A stretch of 32,126 bases of DNA from Candidatus Hydrothermarchaeota archaeon. GTDB taxonomy: Archaea > Hydrothermarchaeota > Hydrothermarchaeia > Hydrothermarchaeales > WAQR01. Where the stretch lies: positions 1 through 32,126 of the forward strand of contig WAQR01000125.1 in NCBI GenBank assembly GCA_015520145.1. Reading direction: 5' to 3'. Position 1 is the first letter of the stretch. The number at the start of each line of letters is the position of its first letter. Shown piece after piece: positions 23,181 through 30,059 of this stretch. Under the pieces are notes generated by a model. That model was not told where the DNA came from, did not search any database, and saw nothing but the letters and a program-made list of their open reading frames with translations. Position numbers and translations under genes: made by a program.

Positions 23181-23240
23181 GCCATGGGGGAGTTTGTAGC
23201 CCACCTACCACGTCCAAATTTTTTCTACCTCTCCCATGGC
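23181..23240 (+). ncRNA. Candidate structured RNA or 5' leader hairpin before the HAD gene
   Basis: GCCATGGGGGAG (23181-23192) pairs with CTCTCCCATGGC (23229-23240) over 12 positions with one G-U pair. After a three-base bulge, GTAG (23196-23199) pairs with CTAC (23225-23228). The 25-base loop starts CCCACCTACCACG and ends in T6. The predicted transcription start from the upstream TATA coincides with the 5' arm. It could be a small RNA or the start of the HAD mRNA leader (45 bases remain to the ATG). Confidence 0.45.
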
Positions 23241-23257
23241 GCATTTATATTCAGATT

Positions 23258-23283
23258 TTAGGATGGTATCTTAGGATGGTATT
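23258..23283. repeat. 13-bp tandem duplication just before the HAD gene start
   Basis: TTAGGATGGTATC (23258-23270) is followed by TTAGGATGGTATT (23271-23283), one base different, ending two bases before the ATG at 23286. Each copy carries a GGATGGT that could weakly pair with 16S rRNA. TTTATATT at 23244-23251 is a second possible TATA box. Confidence 0.85.
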
Positions 23284-23285
23284 TT

Positions 23286-23963
23286 ATGGCAATTAAAGCG
23301 ATATTCTTCGATATCGATGACACGCTCTACGACAGCACGAAACTATCCACTTTTGCAAGGAAAAATTCTGTCGATGCCATGATAGATGCAGGGCTCCCTG
23401 GTAGCAGTGAAGAGATATACAGGGCCCTGGAAGAGATAATAGACAGATTTGGAGCGAACTACGGGCGGCATTATGATGAGCTGTTAAATATGCTTGGCCT
23501 CACCTGGAATCCGAAGATCGTTGCGGCAGGTGTGGTGGCATACGAACGCACAAAGGTGGGGTATCTAAAACCCTATCCAGGTGTAGTCCCGCTGTTATTA
23601 AAACTGAAACAGAGATACAGGCTTGGCATCATAAGCAACGGTCTTCCAGTCAAGCAGTGGGAGAAGTTGATAGGTCTTGGGATTCACCACCTGTTCGATA
23701 CTGTTGCAACATCTGGGGAACATGGATTCAAGAAACCCGAAAAAGAGATATTCGATTTTGCAATGGAAAACCTGGGGGTCAGGCCAGGCGAATCAATAAT
23801 GGTCGGTGACAGGCTGGACACAGACATCCTCGGCGGCAACCGGGCAGGCATGACGACAGTAAGGCTGAGGCGGGGGAAATATGCCGACAGAGAACCGGCG
23901 GGTGAAGAACAGAGACCTGACCACGAGATATCTGCGCTCTCGGAGATCCTGGAAATTATATAA
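23286..23963 (+). CDS. HAD-superfamily phosphatase (subfamily IA)
   Basis: A 225-residue haloacid-dehalogenase-type phosphatase. Motif I is FFDIDDTLYD, with nucleophile Asp9 and general acid Asp11; motif II is IISNGLP; motif III is the Lys of FKKPEKEIF; motif IV is MVGDRLDTDILGG. An all-helical cap fills residues 18-95. The closest known group is the archaeal TIGR02253 set, members of which have been reported to act on small sugar phosphates such as glyceraldehyde-3-phosphate, so the substrate here is uncertain. The last 25 residues are charged and poorly conserved in style. Its unusual upstream region (palindrome, hairpin, duplication) suggests regulated expression. Confidence 0.9.
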   Translation: MAIKAIFFDIDDTLYDSTKLSTFARKNSVDAMIDAGLPGSSEEIYRALEEIIDRFGANYGRHYDELLNMLGLTWNPKIVAAGVVAYERTKVGYLKPYPGVVPLLLKLKQRYRLGIISNGLPVKQWEKLIGLGIHHLFDTVATSGEHGFKKPEKEIFDFAMENLGVRPGESIMVGDRLDTDILGGNRAGMTTVRLRRGKYADREPAGEEQRPDHEISALSEILEII

Positions 23964-23977
23964 GTCAGATCTTTCCC

Positions 23978-24017
23978 TCAATCCCTCTCAATCTTCTTCA
24001 ATCCTCTTCAATCCCCA
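23978..24017. repeat. Four 10-bp tandem units across the end of the wHTH/zinc gene
   Basis: Units TCAATCCCTC, TCAATCTTCT, TCAATCCTCT and TCAATCCCCA follow without gaps. Two lie after the minus-strand stop codon (23998-24000) and two encode its last residues (GIEED), so the repeat overlaps the coding end. Confidence 0.85.
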
Positions 24018-24366
24018 TCTTCCTCACACAATAGACCCCAAGCGGCCCGATTTCCATATCCTGGAGTATTATATAATAACACGATTTAAGCTGCCTCCCG
24101 CAGCGCCTGCACCTGTCATCGCACTCGACCTTTTTTATACCAGGATAATCATACTTCTCTTCGACAGCGTCCTGTTCCACTATGATTATTTTCCCATCCT
24201 CCCGCCTAATCAGCCCTTCTCGTTCTGCCACTTCAAGTATCCTTTTCACAAGCTCTGGAACTTTCGTCACAAGTTCGATTATGTCAACCGCCTCACTGAC
24301 AGTAAACTCACCCTTTAAAAGTCTCAAAAGCTGGATGCCGTGTCTGACCTTCCTCTCACTGTCCAT
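23998..24366 (-). CDS. Winged-helix plus zinc-knuckle protein, archaeal, function unknown
   Basis: A 122-residue protein. Residues 1-65 look like a winged-helix domain (FTVSEAVDIIELVTKVPELV, then ILEVAEREGLIRREDGKIII). The C-terminal part has a Cys knuckle, ECDDRCRRCGRQLKSCYYII, and then GPLGVYCVRKMGI; five Cys (two as CxxC) could bind zinc. Similar small proteins appear conserved in methanogen-related archaea, but I know no assigned function. The ATG at 24364-24366 is chosen over a TTG 13 codons upstream because a TATA-like AAATTTAAATCC sits 25 bases before it, implying a leaderless message. It resembles the 99-residue protein at 5511-5810 in layout. A role as DNA- or RNA-binding regulator is inferred. 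Confidence 0.7.
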   Translation of the reverse strand: MDSERKVRHGIQLLRLLKGEFTVSEAVDIIELVTKVPELVKRILEVAEREGLIRREDGKIIIVEQDAVEEKYDYPGIKKVECDDRCRRCGRQLKSCYYIILQDMEIGPLGVYCVRKMGIEED

Positions 24367-24384
24367 AGTCTTGAGTTGGCGGGC

Positions 24385-24396
24385 AGGATTTAAATT
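24385..24396 (-). promoter_or_regulatory. TATA-like box of the wHTH/zinc gene
   Basis: On the minus strand the segment around 24385-24396 reads AAATTTAAATCC. Its centre is about 25 bases before the ATG at 24366, matching leaderless transcription. Confidence 0.5.
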
Positions 24397-24503
24397 TGTT
24401 TGCAATGAAAAGTTTTTTAAATAGGTGAGGATAGTGTTATCTTATATGAGTATTATAAAATGAGGGGATATGATAGAGACAGAGATTTTGAGGGTATTTA
24501 AAA

Positions 24504-24752
24504 ATGAAAGTAAAAATTTATTCTACACCAATGTGTCCTTTCTGTAAGAAGGCAAAGGAATTTTTTAAAGAGAACGGAATCGAATTTGATGAGGTAAACG
24601 TTGCAGAAAATGAAAAAGAAAGAGAAGAGATGATCAAGAAAAGCGGACAGATGGGTGTTCCTGTCATTGAAATAACGAGACCTGGCGGTGACACTGAAAT
24701 AATAATCGGATTTGATAAAAAGAGGTTGAAACAAGTAATCGGAATCCCGTGA
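24504..24752 (+). CDS. Glutaredoxin-like protein
   Basis: An 82-residue thioredoxin-fold protein for thiol-disulfide exchange in the cytoplasm. It has the redox motif CPFC at 11-14 inside KIYSTPMCPFCKKAKEF, the cis-proline loop MGVPVIEI and the C-terminal GFDKKRLKQVI, where a Gly-Phe-Asp replaces the common GGxDD glutathione-contact loop. In archaea such proteins usually work with thioredoxin reductase or other thiols rather than glutathione. GAGGGT precedes the ATG by about ten bases. It lies 36 bases before AMP phosphorylase on the same strand and may be cotranscribed with it. Confidence 0.92.
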   Translation: MKVKIYSTPMCPFCKKAKEFFKENGIEFDEVNVAENEKEREEMIKKSGQMGVPVIEITRPGGDTEIIIGFDKKRLKQVIGIP

Positions 24753-24788
24753 AAGTAAAGAATAAGAGTGTAAGAGTATAAACGTGGG

Positions 24789-26330
24789 ATGAAAATGGAG
24801 AAAAAATTAAGTGTACGTTCATGGGACATCAAGGTTGGAAGGCTTGAAGTGATGCTGGATGATGAAGATGCAAGGGACATGGGACTGCATCCAAAAGACA
24901 GGGTCAAGATGTTCGCCAACGGGAAGCCCGTAGTCGCTATTGTCAGCATATCTAAAAATCTTGTCAGGAAAGGAGAGATAGGGGTTACTGGCGACGTATC
25001 AGAAGTCTGCAAACTAAATGACGGCGATGTGGTCTCAGTCATCCCAGCAGAAAAGCCAAAATCTGTCGAATATATAAGGAAAAAGATGAACGGCGAGGCG
25101 CTGGAAGAACGAGAATATGAGGCAATCGTAAGGGACGTGATTACAAACCATCTAAGCGAGATAGAGCTTACAGCCTTTGTTTCAGCCCTGTATATTAACG
25201 AGATGACAATGGACGAAACAGCATCTCTCACAAGACAGATAGCCAGAACCGGGGAGATGCTCGAACTCAAAAAGAAACCCGTATTCGATAAGCACAGTAT
25301 CGGCGGAGTCCCGGGTAATAAGATCACCCTGCTAATCGTCCCGATTGTAGCAGCAGCAGGCCTGACCATTCCAAAGACATCGTCTCGCGCGATAACATCT
25401 GCATCCGGAACAGCAGACACCATGGAGGTACTGGCACCTGTCAATTTCAATGCAGGTGAGATCGAGAACATCGTAAATAAAACCGACGGGATAATCTGCT
25501 GGGGTGGAGGGGTGAATCTCGCTCCGGCAGATGACATATTCATCCAGGTGGAATACCCGCTGGCAATAGACCCTCACAATCTTGCAATCTGCAGTGTGAT
25601 GGCAAAAAAGTTTGCTGTGGGAGCGGATTTTGTTGCAATCGACCTTCCAATGGGAAGCGAGACCAAGGTAAGGAACATGGGCGAGGCGAAACGATTTGCA
25701 AGGGATTTTATCGAACTCGGTGAGAGGATAGGGATAAACGTCGAATGTGCAGTGACATACGGCGATAAACCGATTGGCAGGGCGGTAGGGCCTGCCCTGG
25801 AGGCAAGGGAGGGACTCATCGCACTTGAGGGCAGAGGGCCAGGCAGCCTTATCGAGAAATCCACCGATATCGCCGGGATGATACTGGAAGCGGGTGGTGT
25901 TGCCAGGAAAGGTGCCGGGAAGAGCGTTGCAATGGAGTACCTTGAATCTGGAAAGGCTGTTCAAAAGATGAGAGAGATAATCGAAGCACAGGGCGGTGAC
26001 CCGAATGTCGGTGCAAAGGATATTGCGGTTGGAGAGTTTAGTGAGAAGATATATTCCTCTGACAGGGGTTATGTGACGCACATCTCCAACAAGGCCATCG
26101 TCAAGGTCGCAAGGGCGGCAGGTTCTCCTAAAGACAAAGGTGCAGGCATTCTCCTCCATGTAAGCAAAGGGGCGAAAGTGAAAAGGGGAGATGTACTGTA
26201 TGAGATATATTCTGAATCTGAATATAAACTTGACCAGGCAATAAAACTGGCAAAACAGCTCTCTCCTGTCGTACTTGAGGGAATGCTATTAAAAAGGATA
26301 CCTGATTTTACAGTCTTTGAAAACGAATGA
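24789..26330 (+). CDS. deoA: AMP phosphorylase
   Basis: This archaeal enzyme splits AMP, CMP or UMP with phosphate to ribose-1,5-bisphosphate and the free base. It feeds an isomerase and type III RubisCO in the archaeal AMP pathway. The 513-residue protein has an extra N-terminal domain of about 85 residues, absent from bacterial thymidine phosphorylases. The phosphorylase core carries VFDKHSIGGVPGNKITLL, KTSSRAITSASGTADTMEVL, YPLAIDPHNLAICSVMAKKF and GRAVGPALEAREGL, all family signatures, and ends in the pyrimidine-phosphorylase C-terminal domain. Neither the isomerase nor RubisCO is in this window. A second in-frame ATG two codons in is possible. The gene symbol is that of the wider family. 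Confidence 0.93.
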   Translation: MKMEKKLSVRSWDIKVGRLEVMLDDEDARDMGLHPKDRVKMFANGKPVVAIVSISKNLVRKGEIGVTGDVSEVCKLNDGDVVSVIPAEKPKSVEYIRKKMNGEALEEREYEAIVRDVITNHLSEIELTAFVSALYINEMTMDETASLTRQIARTGEMLELKKKPVFDKHSIGGVPGNKITLLIVPIVAAAGLTIPKTSSRAITSASGTADTMEVLAPVNFNAGEIENIVNKTDGIICWGGGVNLAPADDIFIQVEYPLAIDPHNLAICSVMAKKFAVGADFVAIDLPMGSETKVRNMGEAKRFARDFIELGERIGINVECAVTYGDKPIGRAVGPALEAREGLIALEGRGPGSLIEKSTDIAGMILEAGGVARKGAGKSVAMEYLESGKAVQKMREIIEAQGGDPNVGAKDIAVGEFSEKIYSSDRGYVTHISNKAIVKVARAAGSPKDKGAGILLHVSKGAKVKRGDVLYEIYSESEYKLDQAIKLAKQLSPVVLEGMLLKRIPDFTVFENE

Positions 26331-26365
26331 ATCAGGGGGCGGGTGGTGGGCGGCAGGTTATATCT

Positions 26366-26740
26366 TCATATCTTCCCATACTTCTCCAGTACCCTATTGA
26401 CCCGTTTAACCAGGTCCTCCCTGATAAACGGCTTGGTAATATAATCATCTGCTTTAAGTACCTGTATCCCCAGCATTTTATCTATATTCTGCGCCCTTAT
26501 GGTGAGGAGGATTATTGGAACATCTTTATTCTTCTCTCTTATCTTTCTAAAGACATCCCATCCGTCAATCTCGGGCATCATGATATCCAGGATGATTAAG
26601 TCCGGTACATAGGTATCCAGTTTTTCCAGGCACTCTGCTCCACTAAGCGCTTCAGTAACCTCATGACCCTTCTTCTCCAAAACAAGTTTTACAAGATCCA
26701 CGGTATCCTGTTCGTCGTCGACAACCATTATTTTACTCAT
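26366..26740 (-). CDS. Single-domain response regulator (receiver only)
   Basis: A 124-residue CheY-like receiver. Acidic pocket residues are Asp8 and Asp9 (KIMVVDDEQ) and the phosphoacceptor is Asp52 in DLIILDIMMPEIDGWD. Thr80 lies in ILLTIRAQ and Lys103 in DDYITKPF. There is no output domain, so it signals by protein contact, as many archaeal receivers do. It lies 28 bases after the histidine kinase gene on the same strand and is its likely partner. The ATG at 26738-26740 is preferred over an in-frame GTG two codons upstream, since GTGAGTGAAG precedes the ATG. Confidence 0.92.
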   Translation of the reverse strand: MSKIMVVDDEQDTVDLVKLVLEKKGHEVTEALSGAECLEKLDTYVPDLIILDIMMPEIDGWDVFRKIREKNKDVPIILLTIRAQNIDKMLGIQVLKADDYITKPFIREDLVKRVNRVLEKYGKI

Positions 26741-26768
26741 CTTCACTCACACCATATTTTTAATAATA

Positions 26769-28232
26769 TTAAATCCCTGGCAGCTTTGGCAGTACCACAT
26801 TAAATATGCTCCCGCCGTCGGGATTGTCCTCAACCCATACATCCCCACGGTGCAGCAGCACACATTTTTTCACGATTGCAAGTCCAAGCCCTGTACCCTT
26901 TACACCGGTATTTTTCACACGTTCAAATCTATCAAATATCTTCTCTTTATCTTCATCCATGATTCCTATACCGTTATCTGCTATAGAGATTTTATATCTG
27001 TCTTTCTCGTCCTTAACATCAATTATTATCTTTGAATTTTCCGGGCTATATTTTATTGCGTTTGAGATAAGATTTACAAACACGGTCTCAATAGACGGAT
27101 TCAAATCCGTTAACTGTTTCCCTTTGGGTTTGAAGATCACTTCGATATCCTTTTCCTTTTGCATGTTCTCGTTGCTAAGAATTGCGTCCTGTATATATTT
27201 GTTTATATCCTCCCTCTCGAACTCGAGTTTATCAATGGTCTGGAGTTTTGCATACATTGATGCGTTTTCAATCATTTCGATTATCCTTTCAGCCTGTCTC
27301 AGGATAAGTTTCAGCCCGTCTGTCACGTCTTCTGGGTCATTGTCCTCTAACATTGTCTCTGTTTTCAGGAAGATAATGCTGGCAGGGTTTAACATATCAT
27401 GGTGCATGATGTCTGTAAAGAGGTCTTTTAACCTGTTTGACTCCTCGAGTTTTTTTGAGTAATTCATTAACGTATCTTCTGCGGTCTTCCTCTTCGTCAC
27501 ATCTTTCACAAAGACAGATATCCCGTCAGTTGTGGGATACACCTCTATATCAAAAAAACCTTTTACATTCTCATTTTCAAATTTGATTTCTGTCAGTGTT
27601 GTCTGTTTTCCTGTCTCAATCGCTTCTTTATATATCTTCCCGATTACCGTCTCCCTGGCATCAGGGAAGACCTCGAATAGATTTTTGCCGATTGCATCCT
27701 CTGCCCTGATCCCTGTTAATTTTTCTGATGCCCTGTTCCAGTAGGTGTAATTCAAATCTCTGTCAAGTGCGAAGAATACGTCTGAAATACTCTCTGTCAG
27801 CTTCCTGTACTTCTCTTCCTCCTCCTGGATGGACTTCTCTGATTTTATCATCTGTGTAATGTCTCTCGATATATGGATGAACCTCTGGATATCTCCATTT
27901 TCGTCTTTTAGAGGGTATACAGAAACTTCAACATAACGTCTATTGCCGTTCTTATCAAGATGTGTATGCAGTCTTGCGCATGGGCTACCGGTCTTCATGA
28001 CCTCTGTTAGAGGACATGGATGGTGCGGCGGGCTGCAGGGTTCATCCAGATGATGGGTGATTCTGTAACATGGGCTGCCTATAACTTCTTTTAACGGCAT
28101 TTTGACAGACTTTATAAGGCTTGTATTTGAATAAATTATTGTGAACTCCTTTGATAGAAGCATTATACTTTCGCTTATCCCTTCTAATATGACACCTGCA
28201 AAGTCTTTAAGAACATCCTTTTTTCCCTGCAT
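26769..28232 (-). CDS. Soluble PAS-PAS histidine kinase with a Cys/His-rich first PAS domain
   Basis: A 487-residue sensor kinase without membrane segments. PAS1 (about 10-130) holds the motif PCYRITHHLDEPCSPPHHPC with Cys55, Cys66, Cys73 and His60, 61, 70, 71, which could bind a metal, haem or cluster or act as a redox switch. PAS2 is at about 140-255, ending in DVTKRKTAED. The H-box FTDIMHHDMLNP (His277/278) is of the archaeal type. The ATPase domain has NLISNAIKYS (N391), IADNGIGI and GVKGTGLGLAIVKK. The receiver gene follows 28 bases later. The signal is unknown; redox or an internal metabolite is likely, as the protein is cytoplasmic. Confidence 0.9.
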   Translation of the reverse strand: MQGKKDVLKDFAGVILEGISESIMLLSKEFTIIYSNTSLIKSVKMPLKEVIGSPCYRITHHLDEPCSPPHHPCPLTEVMKTGSPCARLHTHLDKNGNRRYVEVSVYPLKDENGDIQRFIHISRDITQMIKSEKSIQEEEEKYRKLTESISDVFFALDRDLNYTYWNRASEKLTGIRAEDAIGKNLFEVFPDARETVIGKIYKEAIETGKQTTLTEIKFENENVKGFFDIEVYPTTDGISVFVKDVTKRKTAEDTLMNYSKKLEESNRLKDLFTDIMHHDMLNPASIIFLKTETMLEDNDPEDVTDGLKLILRQAERIIEMIENASMYAKLQTIDKLEFEREDINKYIQDAILSNENMQKEKDIEVIFKPKGKQLTDLNPSIETVFVNLISNAIKYSPENSKIIIDVKDEKDRYKISIADNGIGIMDEDKEKIFDRFERVKNTGVKGTGLGLAIVKKCVLLHRGDVWVEDNPDGGSIFNVVLPKLPGI

Positions 28233-28346
28233 TTTCCCGTCCCGTAAGTTTAATACAAACTCAAGTTCTAAAGTGATTTTTATTGTATATTTAGTTTATG
28301 GTAAAACTAGTATCTCTAAATGAAATCTGGTAATTCCCACAAGAGG

Positions 28347-28391
28347 CTAAAAGCCGGGAAGACTTCTGGTTAGGCTACACCTGGCTTTTAG
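28347..28391. repeat. 9-bp inverted repeat between divergent promoters
   Basis: CTAAAAGCC (28347-28355) and GGCTTTTAG (28383-28391) are perfectly complementary around a 27-base loop that holds GAAGACTTC. It lies in the 233-base gene-free stretch between the kinase and acylphosphatase genes. It could be a small RNA hairpin, an operator or a relic. A TATA-like ATTGTATATTTAG lies upstream near 28280-28292. Confidence 0.5.
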
Positions 28392-28432
28392 ACGAACTTA
28401 TGGCCATTTGGAGGATACTGGCAGATGCATAA

Positions 28433-28442
28433 GTTTTAAATA
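28433..28442 (+). promoter_or_regulatory. TATA-like box of the acylphosphatase/coiled-coil gene
   Basis: GTTTTAAATA sits about 28 bases before the ATG at 28466, so transcription is expected to begin at or next to the start codon. Confidence 0.55.
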
Positions 28443-28465
28443 TCACGAATTATGAATCATAGGAT

Positions 28466-29176
28466 ATGCCCAAGTACAGAGTAACCATAACCGGCAGCAG
28501 GGTCCACAACGTTGCATATCGCCCGTTTCTCCTGTCGGTTGCCGAAGGATTTGAAATTGACCGATTCTTTGCTAAAAATATCCGGAAAGGAAATACAGGG
28601 ATCGTGGAGGCGTTAATAGATGGAGATGAAGATAAAATTGAGAGATTTAAAGAGTATATCATGGAAAATTTCCCTGAAAACGCCTCTGTCGATGATATAG
28701 CCTTTTCAGATTATGATGGTCATGTAATGAGCGTGGAATCCTTTTACAGATACCTGACTGCAAGTCAGCTCTCGAAAATTGCAGGCACAGGGGTATCTCT
28801 GCTAAAGATAACTGAAGGGATATCAAAAAAGCAGGACATGATGCTCGAGAAACAGGACATGATGCTCGAGAAGCAGGACAGCATGTTAGAGAAGCAGGAC
28901 ATGATGCTCGAGAAACAAGACATGATGTTAGAGAAACAGGACAAGATGCTCGAGAAACAGGACAAGATGTTAGAGAAGCAGGACAGCATGTTAGAGAAGC
29001 AGGATTCCCTTAAAGATGTTGTGGAGCGCGGTTTCAGGGAGCTAAAGGAGGAGCACATCAAGACGAGGGAGATGTCAATGGAGATATTCCGGTCAGAAGT
29101 TCAGGTGCTAAGGGAGGAGATCGATTCCCTGCGTTCGAGCGTTGAAGAGATAAGGAAGAAGGTCGGGATAGCTTAA
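28466..29176 (+). CDS. Acylphosphatase-like domain fused to a repetitive heptad coiled coil
   Basis: A 236-residue protein. Residues 1-95 match the acylphosphatase fold: the loop SRVHNVAYRPF keeps the phosphate-binding Arg of the usual VQGVxFR, and FAKNIRKGNTGIVEALIDGD keeps the catalytic Asn of the usual GWVRN. Residues 122-177 are eight copies of the seven-residue unit KQD(M/S/K)MLE, with a ninth worn copy to 184. A further helix follows (about 185-234, VQVLREEIDSLRSSVEEIRKK). The C-terminal half should form a long helical coiled coil that joins several copies. No other functional domain is seen. The role is unknown; it may be a scaffolded phosphatase or a nucleic-acid- or protein-binding acylphosphatase relative. 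Confidence 0.75.
   Translation: MPKYRVTITGSRVHNVAYRPFLLSVAEGFEIDRFFAKNIRKGNTGIVEALIDGDEDKIERFKEYIMENFPENASVDDIAFSDYDGHVMSVESFYRYLTASQLSKIAGTGVSLLKITEGISKKQDMMLEKQDMMLEKQDSMLEKQDMMLEKQDMMLEKQDKMLEKQDKMLEKQDSMLEKQDSLKDVVERGFRELKEEHIKTREMSMEIFRSEVQVLREEIDSLRSSVEEIRKKVGIA
28829..29017 (+). repeat. 21-bp in-frame tandem repeat (9 units)
   Basis: Each unit encodes KQDxMLE; the DNA varies mainly by synonymous changes (CTCGAG versus TTAGAG, AAA versus AAG) and by the variable fourth residue M, S or K. Units with matching synonymous patterns recur out of order, which suggests repeat gain by slippage or unequal exchange with the protein phase kept. Confidence 0.9.
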
Positions 29177-29200
29177 TTGTAATTGAGCTGGAGGTGGAGG

Positions 29201-29220
29201 CATGTCTGCCGGACATGTCC
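29201..29220. repeat. Palindromic words upstream of tatC
   Basis: CATGTC (29201-29206) pairs with GACATG (29212-29217), and GGACATGTCC (29211-29220) is itself a perfect 10-bp palindrome. An AT-rich GTTATTTAAG follows at 29227-29236 and may be the tatC TATA box. The words may be a regulator site or a weak end of the preceding gene. Confidence 0.4.
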
Positions 29221-29287
29221 GAGAAAGTTATTTAAGCATAAATGGATACAATGAAGGCATTAGATAAAATCTGACCAGGTAGATTAG

Positions 29288-30010
29288 ATGCCTACAACCG
29301 AGCCTCCAGATGACGAAAAACGGTCCCTGGAAGAACACCTAGAAGAGTTACTCAAACGCCTTTTGATAGTTGTTATCCAGCTTGTTATACTCACTCTACT
29401 ATTCTTCCCGGTAAGTGGAGAAGTAATAAAATTTATAAAATACGACCTCCTTCCACAGGATATTGATTTGATTGTACTAAATCCGCTCGAGTTTATATAT
29501 ATGAGATTCCAGATATCGATAGTATTTGCCCTGATATTCACGACACCAACGATAATCTTCGAATCATATCGTTTCATGAAACCCGGACTGTTCCCAAGTG
29601 AGAGGAACCTCTTTTTAAAGGTCGTTCCAGCATCATTTTTACTTTTTGTTGTTGGAGGGATCTTTTCTTACAAAATCCTAGTCCCTATCTCACTCGAATC
29701 CCTTATAGAATACTCAAAAAATGCTGTTGTCCCTGTACTTACATTGACCAGGTTTATATCCTTTGTATCATTCATGCTCTTGAGTCTTGGTCTCATTTTC
29801 CAGTTCCCCCTGGTAATCTCATTTCTCGTAAAGAGCGGGCTTATAAAGGTCAGCGACCTTAAAGAAAAGAGAAAGTTAGTATATCTTACAATGGTGGCTT
29901 TTAGTATGGTAATATCTCCTGAGAGTACATTTGTAACCCCGTTTCTAATAGCCTTGAGTATGATCGCTGTCTATGAAATGAGCCTCGTTTTTGCTAAACA
30001 TTTCTTATAA
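29288..30010 (+). CDS. tatC: Twin-arginine translocase subunit TatC
   Basis: TatC is the membrane receptor that recognises twin-arginine signal peptides and, with TatA, exports folded proteins. The 240-residue protein has about six membrane segments. The N-terminal LEEHLEELLKRLL corresponds to the TatC cap, and LNPLEFIYMRFQISIVFALI, TPTIIFESYRFMKPGLFPSE and SPESTFVTPFLIALSMIAVY are the family blocks; the last includes the TPD-like region. No tatA/tatB is in the window, which is common in archaea. The gene stands between the acylphosphatase fusion and the convergent ilvD. Confidence 0.93.
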   Translation: MPTTEPPDDEKRSLEEHLEELLKRLLIVVIQLVILTLLFFPVSGEVIKFIKYDLLPQDIDLIVLNPLEFIYMRFQISIVFALIFTTPTIIFESYRFMKPGLFPSERNLFLKVVPASFLLFVVGGIFSYKILVPISLESLIEYSKNAVVPVLTLTRFISFVSFMLLSLGLIFQFPLVISFLVKSGLIKVSDLKEKRKLVYLTMVAFSMVISPESTFVTPFLIALSMIAVYEMSLVFAKHFL

Positions 30011-30059
30011 CTTATAATTAACTCTTAACTCTTTCACAACTCCTCTATCACAGCCTCCT

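Noticed and set aside
24518..25543. Long minus-strand open frame opposite glutaredoxin and AMP phosphorylase (341 codons)
   Set aside because: Ser/Pro/Ile-rich translation typical of an antisense shadow; both plus-strand genes are clear family members.
28340..28455. Plus-strand frame reading KPGRLLVRLHLAFRR upstream of the acylphosphatase gene
   Set aside because: Basic and gene-like at first glance, but no start codon, stops on both sides and no family that I can name; the inverted repeat explains part of the pattern better.
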